Assembly (NCBI GenBank): GCA_019155185.1
Contig: CM032816.1
Span: forward strand, 11,606,292 to 11,670,291
Source: Beaufortia kweichowensis
Taxonomy: Eukaryota; Chordata; Actinopteri; Cypriniformes; Gastromyzontidae
Direction of reading: 5' to 3'
Length of the DNA stretch: 64,000 nucleotides
Within the stretch, counting starts at the first letter, position 1. The number at the start of each line of letters is the position of its first letter. Positions 44,437-57,986 of the stretch are shown here, in pieces. The position numbers were made by a program, and so were the translations under genes. The notes beneath the pieces were generated by a model. It was not told where the DNA came from and did no database searches. It saw only the letters and a program-made list of their open reading frames with translations.

Positions 44437-46900
44437 GTCCAAAACAGTTTTAAATCTGTCACTATATTTAATTCAGATTCAGAAGTATCATGTCTGCAGG
44501 GAGTGTCTGTACACACATGTTTGAATAGAGTCGGGGGGGACTGGGGGTCTTGGCTCGTGATTGGACAACAGCTCTGATCTCCACAGGAAGTTGTCTGGCA
44601 GTCCCGCAGTGGGAGGGATTGGTGGTGGGGGGTCATTAGATTGTGATAGAAATGCCAATGATAAATGTATCTAAAAATATACACAGAATGAAACCAATAC
44701 AAAAATACATTTTTCTGAATGACCTACGTGAAGATTTGTTGTATTTATTGATGAGTTGGAGTGCTGACAGTTAAATGTGTATTGTTGTGTTTGTGTGTGT
44801 TGGTTAAATTTGTTTTGTGTTACTGTCTGAGCGCTTGTATGCTGTTTTGACGGTCATTAAAGCTCTTATGAATAATTAATTCAACATGTTTCAGAGTAAA
44901 AAGCATTCAGTTGTGAATCTCTTGTAACAAACGTGCAAAATGTACAGACCGATCATCTTGGATTTTATCAAGAATCACTATTTTAATTTGTATTTTACAC
45001 CCCTGATTTCTTTATTATACAGTAGATGATGAAATAAACATTGAGTTTTGTGCCTGTATTGGCATAGCAATAATGCTGTTTTTGTGTTTCTAAAAGGCTT
45101 TCATCTCAGCTCGACGTGTCATTAGCCCGGCGCTGTCTCTCTTTACGACCCGTCCAGCGCTGATCCCATAATCTACATCTGTGTCAGCAAAGTTTGGTCA
45201 TTAAGAGACATTTAAACGTAATTATTTATTGATAGCTCTTATGATTTACTCGCTGGGTTGCGCTCGGCTGTGTTTTTATGTGCATGCGAGATTGGAGATG
45301 CAGCTTTACGGCCGTTTAAAGACCACTGCGCTCAGAGCTTTAGCGTGTTCACATCTGCAATATGAGAGATGAAACAGCAGGGTGTGGCTGGAGATTTTAG
45401 CCTCGCAAACATTTTTGGGAACTAGAACTAGTGTTTGGCATGGTTGACATGTTGTCTAGCTGGTTCAATCTAGTCTATTTAATCAGGACAGCTAGGAAAA
45501 TGTTATCACTTGGATGTTCTTCTTTTATAGTTAAGGAGTTCTCAGTTGTGTTTCATTTAAATATCAACATAATCTCATATATTTTGTATGGAGGTGTAAA
45601 ATGAATGTAGGTTGTTGAGGTCAAATAATCTGGATGTGGGTGAATTTGATGAGAAATATTTGAGTTCTTATTGAAATCAGTATTTATTGACTTTTGATGT
45701 CAGACTTGACAGATCTGAGTTGAGTTTGCGTCATTGTTGAGATTTCTTCTGAGACATTTGTGAGATTTCTGACTCATTTTCTCAGGATAAATATCTGAGA
45801 CACACATGAGACTTAAACAGAAATAGTTTCCATTTGATCATCATTTCATCTCATTGATGTCTTAATGATTTTTCTCATGCAGTTTCTCATTCGGTCATAA
45901 ACTAGCATCTCTCAGTGAATCTGTCTCATATAAATCTGTTATTTAAAACCCAGTCATGGGTCATGTTTAAGGATGTGGTGTAAACCGTTCTATATCAAAT
46001 TAATTGCTCTGCCGTTAAGACGTGGACATTTCATTGGCAAAGTAAGAGTTTATAGTGCATTTTACATGCGTGTTTGATAGAGCCGTAGCTAAAATCCCCA
46101 CGCTAACATTTGCCCGAGCAATGAAGCAATGAATTTTATGAAGACGTTTTGCTCACTTAGGCTGTTATTGGGATGCACGGGGAGCGAGTGTTTCTCAGCA
46201 TATAGAAGATCTTTAATGCTGTTGTACAGTTATTGTCCCAGAGGTGCGTCTTCAAGACATTCTGTCCTGCCGTCAGAAGACTCGAGTTCAGTGATGATTC
46301 AACATGTTTGTCTTTCTGACCTATAGTTAAATAAAACTACTGCAAGCTTCTTCTTCATGACGAGATCTTTAACAATATGAGCACTTGTAAAATAAAGCAG
46401 TAAAGTCATGAGAGCTTCATTACAGCTATTTTACAGTGGATGATGATGGGTTATAAAACCCTTTATGATAACAGAGGATATGTTACAAACCACATGTTCA
46501 TTAAATAATAGCAGGGCAATGACACTTTCAGCTCATTTTTTGTAATTTAGTTTTTATTGTACAGATTTGTTCTTTATTGTACAACTTTATAGAAGTGACA
46601 ACATTCAAGGTTTAACTTTTTGTATGTAAATGTATGCATTTATTTTCATTTCAATTTTTGTACTATATTTCAATAAATTTGTACTGTTTTATATAAAACA
46701 GAAATTTTGTTAATGTGATGTCAGCCAGTAAGATTAAAGAGAAATCATGTTGTAATAAATCGCTACAGCTCTATGATACATATTTTTTGTAGTGTGAGAT
46801 ATCGTTATATTACATCAAGTGTAAGTAAATAGATAATTGTATTAGATTTTAACATTTTATAACAAGGTGTTTGTCTCTGTCGAGCTTGATGATGTGGGTG

Positions 46901-47328
46901 GTTGCTAAGGTGTTGCCTGGTTCGTTAACAGGACTATTCTAGTTAGATGTAGTGTGTTGCTATGGAGTTGCTAAGGTGTTGCCTGGTTTGTTAACATTAC
47001 TATTCTAGTTAGATGTAGTGTGTTGCTATGAGTTGCTAAGGTCTCACCTGGTTTGTTAACAGGACTATTCTAGTTAGATGTAGTGTGTTGCTATGGAGTT
47101 GCTAAGGTGTTGCCTGGTTTGTTAACATTACTATTCTAGTTAGATGTAGTGTGTTGCTATGAGTTGCTAAGGTGTTGCCTGGTTTGTTAACATTACTATT
47201 CTAGTTAGATGTAGTGTGTTGCTATGAGTTGCTAAGGTCTCACCTGGTTTGTTAACAGGACTATTCTAGTTAATTGTAGTGTGTTGCTATGGAGTTGCTA
47301 AGGTGTTGCCTGGTTTGTTAACAGGACT
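46901..47328. repeat. 65/66-bp minisatellite, about 6.5 copies
   Basis: Unit starts GTTGCTAAGGTGTTGCCTGG at 46901, 46967, 47032, 47098, 47163, 47228 and 47294 (last one truncated). Copies 3 and 6 share a TCTCACC variant in place of TGTTGCC, and copies alternate between AACAGGA and AACATTA. Confidence 0.95.
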
Positions 47329-47930
47329 TTTTTCAGCTTATGACCCTCTCTGCTATTTCCTCGCAGTTAATGATCTCCATCAGAAGTAAAGTGAACATCA
47401 GCGCTGCCTCCAGACATCACAGGTCTGTCCTTATCAAGGTTAACAAAGCAATGAAATCCATCACGAAGCCATCTGCCCATAAAAGAACAACATCCCATCT
47501 CCAGCTCTGTCATTTATCTCATGCACAGCGTCAGATCTACAGAGAGACTTGTCTGATCTCTGACACACTATCACACAGTTGACATGAATCCATGAGGTCA
47601 GACGCTGACCAATGTGACACATCCATCCTGCTGTATAAAATATAATACAATACAACATACAGTAATAAAATGCTGCACGTTGTTTATCAGTAAATAATGA
47701 AGAAAGATCCCAAATGAAAATAATTTTACAGATTAATAATCCAATCAAACAGTTTATGCAGTAAACTAAAGCAGTTTATGTACAAATACTTTCTTCTACA
47801 GAAATGAAAACTGCTGTGCTATGTTCAACCAGGTAAAACATTCGGTTTTATTTCTGTATTTTATTTTTATTTCTGTAGTGTTTTGTACTTCGTTTTCTTT
47901 GTCTTAAAGGCTTTTTTTCTTCCACACCAG

Positions 47931-47996
47931 AAATCATGAATAATGAGTCTGATGTCTTTCCAGCTGATGACCCGCTTACACTCCACCCTGCTGACT
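47931..47996 (+). other. Candidate small exon A in the long intron
   Basis: Good acceptor (TTCTTCCACACCAG), an ATG at 47936, and a good donor (T|GTGAGT). It would encode MNNESDVFPADDPLTLHPAD and end in phase 1, which fits the candidate exon at 49850. Unrecognised; chance cannot be excluded. Confidence 0.3.
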
Positions 47997-49849
47997 GTGA
48001 GTAAAAAAGAAAAAGTCTAAATATGATGCTTTCATCCTGTGATTAAACCATCAGCTCATGTAAGATATCACAATAATCAGATGTAGAATGGCAAGAACAA
48101 CGACTGTTTTACTATCAAATAAGATTTCATCAGAATCTGTTGTCAGTTCACAACAGAAGCATCGTTCTAGGTCTGATTTAAAATGAATGAAAGTGAAGCG
48201 CTGTGTGAGAGACTCTAATCACCCATCAAATGTCAAGAGCTCTTGTTCAATCACACTTTCCTGATGAGATTGACGTGGTGCTCAAAGAAACACATCACGA
48301 CCACAGAACGTCTCACTGCGGTTTACTTTTGGCCTTTAAAAGCTTTATTTACAGTATAGAGATGAGAGGAAATGTCTCAGTTTAGTCTCATTATAGTTTA
48401 ATATGGAAAACGCTTCAGAATCACAGAATGTCTCAGTTAAGTCTAAGCGTAGTCTAATATACTGTAGGAAACGCTTAAGGGCCACAGAACATCCCAGAAT
48501 CATATAGGAAACCCTTCAGTATCACTAAAACAAAATTGAAATGATTCTCGTATGGTTCTGTAATCCTCAGCTATTATCGTCGGTCATTACTGTTACGCTG
48601 GATATTTTCCTGACCTCATGATACTGAAAATAATTATTACAGAAAAATATGAGACATATAGAACAGGGTTTGATAATGAGATATCAGTTTATTTTCTTTA
48701 ATCAGAATATTCAGTGATTGTGCCTTTGCTTGTGATATTTGTAGCTGTATTTTAATCTACAGTACTGTGTGAACTGATGGATGTGCTCGTGTGTGGTGAT
48801 ATTTATAAAGTGTGTGTTTGATCGACCGTTAATCAACATCACTCGTGCACTAAATGCTGAAGTCATAAATCTGTGATTTCGTAGTACTGTGTGTTTGTGT
48901 CGCTGCTTTTGTTGTGTGAAGAAGCTCATATCTTTTGTGTGATGCAGAAGTGATGTTGAATGTTGTGATACAGGAGAATGTGTGCGTGTGTCAAAGCTCA
49001 TCATTTGTTTCCGGAGAGACGGCTTTCATGTAGGATGAGCTGTTGTCTGTGGGGTGAAGGGTCATCGTGGATCTGTTTTTGGGGCTGCTGTCTTTGGGGA
49101 AATAACAGTGTTAGTCTCAGTAAATGTCACGCGGTTATAGATGTGCTCGCGTGACACGGAGACGTCCTGCTGTTCGTGGTTATCACAGATGCTGATGGTG
49201 TTCGAAACTCCAGGTGGGACTGAATGCAGAATCTGTGATGGATGAAGTTTTGACCTTTAAAAGTTTCAAGAATGTCACGTCTGTGTTCATGAAGATCATC
49301 AGATGAGAAACTCTGACACAGCCATTTTATCTGCTTTTTGTTTTAAAAATGTAACAGAAATCCTGAATGTGATAAAGCCACAATTTAAGCCATCTTCTTA
49401 AGTGATGAGTTTTATTACTGTGGGTTGCCATAGCGATCTCCAGTTTCTTAGGATAGGTCTTCAGCGAGGAGTGGGAGGGTTGAAAGATAGATAGAAGGTC
49501 ATAAGATATGAATTTAATTGCTTTCGGTTGCGGTGGCAGAAAGTGACCCAAACCAATTGAAAGTCAAGTGCAGTGGATTGCAGAATGAAATTGGAGTTTT
49601 CTCAACTTTGGGTTGCCATGGTGTAAAACCACCCGTTTCGGTTTGTGGATGTTATAATGAATTATAAAAGTTTTAAAGGTTTAGTTAGAAAGTCGAGAGG
49701 TCACAGATGCAGATGAGGTTCATCCACCACATTTAAAGAGACCGTTCAGTTTTATTTTATTTTTTGTATGTGTTTGTATGTATTTATCTCTTCTAGCCTG
49801 TGGTAAAACTCTTCATCTCTGTATTTTCTGTTTGGTTTATCTTGTGTAG

Positions 49850-49920
49850 TGTTTCTGGGATCACTGGAGCCCATTCCTGCATCTCAAGCCAACGACAAGA
49901 AACACTCTTCACATGCTGTG
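49850..49920 (+). other. Candidate small exon B in the long intron
   Basis: Acceptor CTTGTGTAG, donor GTG|GTAAAC. Read in phase with exon A it encodes FLGSLEPIPASQANDKK and HSSHAV and ends in phase 0. Unrecognised. Confidence 0.3.
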
Positions 49921-50094
49921 GTAAACACTCCTCTTATTTCTAAATGGATAAACGTGAAATGTATTTGACTTTTACAACCATTTGTGTGCAACAATCATAT
50001 AATGGCATAATTTAAGTCTAGATCACATGAGGAGAGTAAAGTACAGGTTTCAAACCATCACGGTGAGATCAGACCGTGTTTCTCGATTTGCTCT

Positions 50095-50580
50095 GAAGGT
50101 TTAGAAATTCTCTGAACTTTTACATTCCTTGAATCTTTATATTCTCTGAATCTTTAGATTTCCTCAATCTTTACGTTCTCTGAATCATTTGTATTCTGTG
50201 AATCTTCACATTCTCTGAATCTTTATATTTTTGAATCTTACCTACATTTCTTTTCTTTCTATGAATCTTTAGATTCCTTTATTCTAGACTCTTTTTTTGT
50301 ATTCTGTCTGAATTTTCTGATTTGTAATTCTCTGAATCTTGACATTGTCTTAATCTTTTATACTCTCTGAATCTTTTGTATTCTCTGAATCTTTTGTATT
50401 TTTTGAAACGTTACCTACATTGAATCTTTTCTTTCTATGAATCTTTAGATTCCTTTATTCTAGACTTTCTCTGAATCTTTTGTATTCTGTAAATCTTGAC
50501 ATTTTCTGATTTTTTACATTCTCTGAATCTTGACATTGTCTTAATCTTTTGTATTCTCTGAATCTTTACTTTCCCTGAAT
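50095..50580. repeat. Irregular TTCTCTGAATCTTT tandem repeat
   Basis: About two dozen degenerate copies of TTCTCTGAATCTTT(A/G)TA occur with variable spacing. A larger internal duplication (about 50230-50310 and 50405-50475, sharing CTTTCTATGAATCTTTAG and TTCCTTTATTCTAGACT) lies within. Confidence 0.9.
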
Positions 50581-50739
50581 CGACTTTGTGTAGAGTTGGA
50601 TGTTTTTATCATCCTGTGTCTACATTTATTTAGTATCTTTTAGTATCTTGTGAATTATTTAGTAACTCTTTAAAAATGATTTAGTAACCAAAACTAGAAT
50701 GTTTTTTCTTTATACCCTGTTGATTTGCACATGGTGACA

Positions 50740-51130
50740 TTTGTTTCCATTAAACAATGAAGAAATCCATCTGACGTATGAGATGGGACGGCGAGATCTC
50801 ATTTTCCTGCCGAAGGAGGAAATGAAGGATATTGCAGCTGATGGAGGTATCGGCCGCTGACTGACACATAATTGCATCACGTGGTAAGATAAGCTCGTGC
50901 GACGACAGGACACGCTGTTGATAGCATCTCATATTCTGCAGCTAATTGAAGTTAATGAGAGGATGTGACTACATGGGAAAGATCTTCGTAAGAAGGGCGG
51001 AGGGGATTTAGTTGGTTTAAAACACCTCCGCAACCTCCGCAATTAGACGCTTGGTTGAATTAAATCTGACAGCTAATTAAAATCAGTCAGCGCTGTTTGT
51101 TTTGATTGTGTTTATCGCCGTGATCTTGTC
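50740..51130. promoter_or_regulatory. Candidate conserved noncoding element with homeodomain-type sites
   Basis: Non-repetitive, balanced composition, no sustained ORF. It contains CAGCTAATTGAAGTTAATGA and ACAGCTAATTAAAATCAG, a spaced pair of CTAATTRAA words, plus CAATTAGACG. This resembles vertebrate developmental enhancers, but conservation cannot be seen from one genome. Confidence 0.3.
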
Positions 51131-51630
51131 TGTGAGTTTGCTGTTTTTAAAACAAAAATCTGCATGAGAATTAGGGACAGATGTGGAAAATATATATTTT
51201 TATTACAATATTGAAAATGACCATGATTATTGATGTAGTGTTCATGATATTTCAGGTTTATGAGACGTGAGATACAGTCGACGTGTAAATCAGGGCTGTT
51301 GTTGCGTCTTTCGTGTCCCCCGTACAGATATCACTGTCGACCTTGCTGTGCTGATGGGCATGTGGCAATGACAGACATCCACCTGCCTCACCGTGTGGCT
51401 TTTTCTTCACCAAAAGCCATATTGATTCATTAAGCAATAAATACAGGCCGAAGCCCATCCGCTGACCTCTTATCGGCCCATCAGACCCGTGCCAGTCACA
51501 GACAGAGAAACAATGCGCTTGTCGCGCGTCATGCGCCGCTGTCACCGCTCTTCTCTCTCGTGTGCCGGAGAGATAAATGCTTCTGGCCTCGTGTCTTGTA
51601 GATAACCCAACAGCTTGGCTTCTGTTTCAG

Positions 51631-51860
51631 AAAAGCTCACGCTGCAAAATGGATCACGTATTGATCGTAACAATCCTGAGATTGAGTTATTATTTTCTCC
51701 AATGTCATTATATCAGGATGATGGAGGTATCACATCAGCAGCACATCGCCTCTTTAAAGATTCAAGAATAGAGCGAGCTTTCATTTCTGTTTTAATCACA
51801 CCAGATCAAGATGAGAATACATTTGAGAAAGGAGAAGTTCAGCTGAAAATAATGTGTTGA
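51631..51860 (+). other. Candidate terminal exon, in phase with the ubiquitin-like gene
   Basis: A strong acceptor (TTCTGTTTCAG, AG at 51629-51630) is followed by an open frame of 76 codons to TGA at 51858. It begins EKLTLQNGSRIDRNNPEIEL when a phase-1 G is supplied, then LFSPMSLYQDDGGITSAA and ends FEKGEVQLKIMC. The segment is less GC-rich than the DNA immediately to its left and reads like protein. The 42056/42057 donor leaves exactly a phase-1 G, but the intron would be 9.6 kb and would enclose the 42.7 kb promoter. No family recognised. Confidence 0.35.
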
Positions 51861-52719
51861 AAAGGTCATTCATTGCATTTAATATCATTGTTTAATTTCA
51901 TAGTAATGTTGTGTATCATGATATAGTTATTTTTGTTGTGAAGTTGCCTTGTTAATGCATTTTGTGTGTTATTGTTATTATATATGCTAATGTTGGATTT
52001 GGAAAATATTTGGCACAGATTTTACTGCAGTATACTTGTGTTTAAAGGTTCAGTGATTGATGCCAGTGAATGTTATTTTATCAGCAGATAAAGATGATGT
52101 TAGATGATCTAACTGTTAAATCTAGTTGTGATGTTGTGCTGTTTTACCCTAAAGAGGCAGTAAAACATATGAGAAAATAATGAGAAATGTTGAGCACAGA
52201 CTGAATAAATCAAGTTCTTGATTCGCTCCTGTGCTTCATCAGGCCTCTTTAGAGACATCATTTGTTCGAGGTATATTTCAGCTTTTGCTCATTGATTTAC
52301 TGTTCGCTACATTCAGAATGACATTTAGTGATTTAACACGCATTGATTTTCACCGTATCAGCTGTTATCAGTGACAGATTAAACATTGCAGGTCAGAGAA
52401 TTTCAATGAAAGCTTGTTACGTATTTGCTTGGGAGAGTTTTTTCAACGTTGTTATTCAATTGCTCAGTGATTTGACTTTTCTTTATAGCCAATTCTCTTT
52501 TTCTTCTGCTTATTGTTATTGCTCAAAGATTTCTTCTTCACAGTTTGTATAGTTTTAGGTTTCAGGAGACACAATTGAGTTGACATAGGATTAAAGGAAA
52601 ATGAATGTCGGTAGCAGAGCTCAAATCATTTGGTTTTGTTGTTAATATTTTCCTGATGTTTTCATCATGTTAAAGTCACATTTGATGGAGTACACCAGCA
52701 CATCACTGACCTCAGAGCT

Positions 52720-53330
52720 AACTGGCATGAACTACAATTTTCAAATTGAAATGGCTCTTTAAATCCATGAAATTACAGATGGAATCTGATCGTCTGTGCG
52801 TGTTATCAATGAGGCCTGTAGTTTGCCTACTTTCCCTAACAGACTGTACGAACCGATCTGGATTTAAAAATCTCCCGTGAGCCGCCGGAGGGCCGTTAGC
52901 TCCGTGACCGATGGCAGATTCATTTTCAGTGCATTTCACAAATTAGCCCAGTGCAAATTTTCTCGCCCCCTTATCCTCAGAGAGTTGCCGTGTCGTGCTT
53001 AATCCGGCTAATAGCTCTCCTTTGAATAGCGTTACGCTCCGGGAGTGACGTTCCACCCCGAGAGAATCAAAAATCACTGAGTGTGCATTCAGAGGACTTC
53101 AGGAATACATCATCCGCCGCGCGGCGAGCGGCTCGTGATAAATGACTGTTTAACACCCTCTCCTGCTGTTCACACCCTCCCTCAACCTCCATTTCACCGA
53201 GCCTTTCTGATTCTAATAAGGGCACATCCATCTCCAGCTGTCCGGCTGCGAGCGGACGAGACACGTGGGCGACTCGTACACATCTGCTGGTTTATTTGTC
53301 TGGGTAGTGTGCAGTCCTGTTAGGGGCCCT
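52720..53330. promoter_or_regulatory. GC-richer non-repetitive block, possible enhancer
   Basis: Unlike the flanking AT-rich DNA it has many CpGs and TAAT words (CGGCTAATAGCTCTCC, CAAATTAGCCC). The frames on both strands are short. 53.4-54.9 kb shows nothing recognisable. Confidence 0.25.
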
Positions 53331-54986
53331 ATGATGGTGGACATTAGATTGTTGTGTGTGTTTGTTTGTGCTGGATGTGTAAAGTGATCAATCACTTTAA
53401 ATTAATGAGTAAAACATTTATCTTTGACTCGGAGAGGAAAGACGCACATGCATAATGCACATCATTTTAAGCGTTATTCTTCTCATTTATGCATGAGCGA
53501 AATTTATTAAGTCAATTTATTTGACATTCCAAAACAGATTGAGAAGGAAACCAAGACTGAATTTTATCAGCAAATTATGATGTAAATTTGCTTCTGTTCC
53601 TCACACATGACTTTATTTGATAGTCTTAAGTGGTGACCTATTACCTGAAGGTGAGCAGAGGTCTGTATTCATCAGGTCAGCTAATACTGTCTGTCAGTCG
53701 AGGGTTAATAGAATTGGTAGTTGACATGGCTATTATACAACCTGGCCTTGATCTGAATGATGTAAGACATGACTAGTACCCCAAACCCAGGTACACATGA
53801 CTGATGTTTAATGCTGGTAGATTGATCAGATCTCTCTGTTTATCCACTGAATGTGTTGAATAACTGAAATGATGTCCAGGTCACATTTTACCCCCAAATC
53901 AAAAGACGAGTTTTGCATATGAAGATTTTTTTTAATCATTAGGAGTGTTTCATTTTTAGTAAATCTCTCATTTAAATAGTTTTTCCTATAATAATCATTA
54001 TTCTCGACTCTGATTTACATTGGCTTTTCAATACATAAATACTTTACTATTCAAAATTACCTTCATTTTTTATGCAAAATATCATTTCTTTGTGGTTAAA
54101 TTTGAGCTGCATGTGTTCTCTACAGTTGTCATGAGATTGATCCTCATATCCCATTTTAATATTTCATAAATATTTTTTGAAATTTGATGAAATAAATGAT
54201 GAAACTGTGATTTATTCTGTGTTATAGTTCTGCATTTCACTAAATTTATAGGCCTTTCTTTCTAATGAATCTGTTTTGATCCACTGTTCCCTATTAGAGT
54301 TTGACCTTTGACCTTGGCATGAATTTAGCAGTGTATCATTCTTCTGACCTCATGACCTACAGTGTGTTTTATGATCCGCTCTGTTTAATGAATTTTAGAA
54401 GTTCTTTACAAATGTTCTTGATGTCCTCTGAGGAGTTACTGTAACTCACATGTTACCGTAGTATTATAGATGTAAACGGGTTGGAGCGTCTGTAGGACGT
54501 GATGTTTATTGTGAAATTCTGGTTGGGGTTCAGCTGTCGAGGGTCTCGTGTAACCTGTTTAATGAGCTTTAACAGTCAGATGAAACATAGATTTTATCAA
54601 CAAACATTTGTTTGTAACAGAATGAAGTGTAAAGCTCATCTGCATGTGTTTGATTGATGAATTTCATTCTGTTGCTATTGAATGATCAATGTGAGAGTCT
54701 CTTAACTTTTCTCTTGAATCATTGGCTCAGTAAATCATCTTCATGGATGATCCTCTGACATTTAAAGGCTGTTTCTATTGTCCAGTGTTGCGGCTGGAAT
54801 TAACTGACCACAAACAATCCATTCAGCAGCAATAAACTCCTGGAAAGGTTGTAGCGTGAGATTGATGTAAATCCAATAGTGATGTATTGCTCTGTGACAC
54901 GACTTCACATGTTAAATGAGCTCAACTTTGCAATTAAGACCAAATTACCTACAGGCCACAAGACATGCTGGTATAGAACATAGAGG

Positions 54987-55188
<202 letters not shown>

Positions 55189-55644
55189 AATCCAGGTGCT
55201 TTTTGCTGTGACTCTGTGCTCTTCATTAATGTTGCATGTGTCATTTGTGGCGTGTGTCTCTCTCCTGTCTGACCTTGAGAGTCGTACCTGAGTCTCCCAG
55301 CATGGCTTTATATCCCAGGACTTTTTATCCAAGAGAGATTTCTCAAACACGCTGGATTTTCTACCAATAAGAAGCAGAATCAAATCTTTCTGTTGTGTCA
55401 AATCCAGAGATTTGAAGTTGAAACATCCAGAAAAAATACTACAATATCAATCGTAGATCATGGTGAAAAAAAATGATGTTGACCTGGCACAGATTTTGTG
55501 TTAATCCATAATCTAAGACTAACATTATTGACTGTGACCTCTAGTACTCGACACACTGTATGTGTTTATTCTAGATTTCTGTCTGTTATTCTTCCTGATG
55601 CTTAAATTCTATACACACCAATCTGGCAACATTACAACCTGTTG

Positions 55645-55710
55645 TGACACCCTCGCATCTCCCTAGTAACCACCCAGAACACCTTAGAAACCTCCTAGCA
55701 ACCACTGAGA
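55645..55710. repeat. CCTAGCAACCAC-type cyprinid repeat fragment
   Basis: ACACCCTCGCATCTCCCTAGTAACC, CCAGAACACCTTAG and CTAGCAACCACTGAG resemble the reverse complement of the 46.9 kb minisatellite (AACACCTTAGCAAC), suggesting one shared repeat family. Confidence 0.5.
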
Positions 55711-56303
55711 TTATCATTTTTGTCTGAACTGTTCCACAAGACAGATAATCTAATGTAAGAATAACAGATGCATCGGTGGACATCATGTCTGCTGTGGTTA
55801 ATTTGGTTTCTATCTGTACATTGAGTTGACTGAAGGTCAAATACAGAGATGTGATGTCCTGCCTAAGGGCCCGTTCAGATAATCTCTCTGTCTCCATCTG
55901 TCTCAACATCAGAAACACTGAGATCCAGATATATTTAAGCCTTTGGTGACCTGTGATCGTCCGTCTCTCCTCTCAGATGTTCATATGGTTCAAAACCTCC
56001 ATCAGAACTTCTGTTATCTCTTCAAAGTTATTGATTTCATAAAGAAACTGGCTGAAGGTTTTAATGGAACGGAGCTCCAGGAGAGTTTAGACATTTAACA
56101 GTTTTCTGCTTTTTTAATGTGATGGGAAATCCAATTTCACACCGCTGTAATTGAAATTAATTTTGTTGTCACAACACGGTTAGATTCATTTATTCTGCTT
56201 TCAGGGTTTGTGTTTGAATCATACAGTGCTGAAGTATGTGATGAGGAATCTCATGTTCATTGTTATTCACCTGCTAAAATATATGTTTTGTTTTGTGTCT
56301 CAG

Positions 56304-56375
56304 ACAGATGAGAGCTGGAGTGAATCTGGAGTAAATCGCTTTAAATTCAATCTGGATTAAAAAGAAGATATCAAG
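56304..56375 (+). other. Candidate 72-bp internal exon
   Basis: The best-looking splice pair in the long intron: acceptor TTTTGTTTTGTGTCTCAG and donor TCAAG|GTAAGA. In phase 0 it reads TDESWSESGVNRFKFNLD and then stops, so it would end a small protein from exons A and B, or else be a 5'UTR exon. Confidence 0.4.
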
Positions 56376-56404
56376 GTAAGAAACTAGACTTAGACGTAGA
56401 CTTA

Positions 56405-56586
<182 letters not shown>

Positions 56587-56808
56587 TTCTTGTGTGTGTG
56601 TTTGTGCTAAAGTGTTTAATGAGTGTTTCTCATAAGTGTCTGTCTGTTGATCAGTGTGAATCTCAGAGATTAATTAGAGTTTAATTTCTCTCATGAAGAG
56701 CTTCATGAAGGCTGTGGACTCACATGGGAATCATCATTCCCAGAATTATCCTGTTAATTGGAGAATCTCACGCTTACACATCACAGAACGCACTGGAGCC
56801 CATCTGAC

Positions 56809-56812
<4 letters not shown>

Positions 56813-56839
<27 letters not shown>
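56813..56839 (+). repeat. (TG)n microsatellite
   Basis: About 13 TG units. Confidence 0.9.
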
Positions 56840-57117
56840 AGTCCAAAATCCTGAGACCACTTAAAAATATACTTTAAACCTTAAAAGAAACTTAGAAATA
56901 AATTTGAATAGAGTTGTTATGAATAAATTCAATTAAGTTAAATTAAACAAAGTAAATGAAATTAACATGTAAATTTACTAATTAATTTAAAATAAGCTTA
57001 AATTATAATTTAATTTGTGTAAAATTCATAGTAAATAAATCAATTAAATAAATAAAAGCTGTGACTTCTCTGTGAGTAATTTTTAGGTTTGTCATAATGA
57101 CATTTTTGTCTCCTAAT

Positions 57118-57152
57118 ATTTGTCACTTTGGATAAAAGCGTAAATGTAAATT
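57118..57152 (+). mobile_element. SINE tail fragment
   Basis: CACTTTGGATAAAAGCGTAAATGTAAA is the common fish SINE/LINE 3' tail, shortened by an internal deletion. Confidence 0.5.
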
Positions 57153-57986
57153 TTGTTTCTGACGATGTTAAATGTTTTTTTTGTCTGTGAAACTTTCTCA
57201 AATCATCACATTATTATTATCAGGATTATTTATATTCAGGACTGAGACACTGTTTATGTCTGTCACTTTGTGTCCTTGTCTGTGTTTTTGATGATAGAGT
57301 CGTTGCTTTATTTAAGTACAAATTACATCAGGAACTCCAAACACCTGTGAGTGAATCAGCTCTCGCTCATGTGTGTTATATTCATACTGTAATAAGATGA
57401 TCATCTGTCACACACGTCTGCAGGTGTTAGAAACACAATGAGCATCATGAGGATTCACTTCATCATTTACACCCGCATGACTTTCTCTCTTCTGAGTTTA
57501 AGCAGAAAAACGGCAATATTTTACTGTCACAGTCACAGTATTTACACCCATCAATAAATGGATTATTGTAAACATTAAATTAAGATGCAAAAGAAAATAT
57601 TTGTAAGCTAAAGCATAAGCAGATGAGATATTTGAATGCTGCTGAATGTTTTCGTATTGTGTTTCTAACAGCTGGAGTACAACACAACCCCCTCCACACA
57701 CAATGATGACGTGGGGAGGGGCGTCTGATCTCAGATGTGTCCGTCTCCTGCCGTGTCTGATAATAAATGATTGATGACGGGTGGCTCGCTGTCGACAGGT
57801 TAGTCGCGTGGCTCTTTAACTCTGATAGTGAAGCTCTTACATGTGTGAAATAGCCAATTACTCGTCTCCGTTCTTCCAGCGATAAGCCAATCAGCACACT
57901 CCATTTCTTTCCTGAGTTTGTGTTATTTCATTTTAGTTATTTATTTTGTATAGGAACGGACATAGAATATATAAAATGATGACATG

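Noticed and set aside
46129..46326. Small plus-strand frame of 65 codons
   Set aside because: No splice signals, no recognisable motif and length within chance expectation for this composition.
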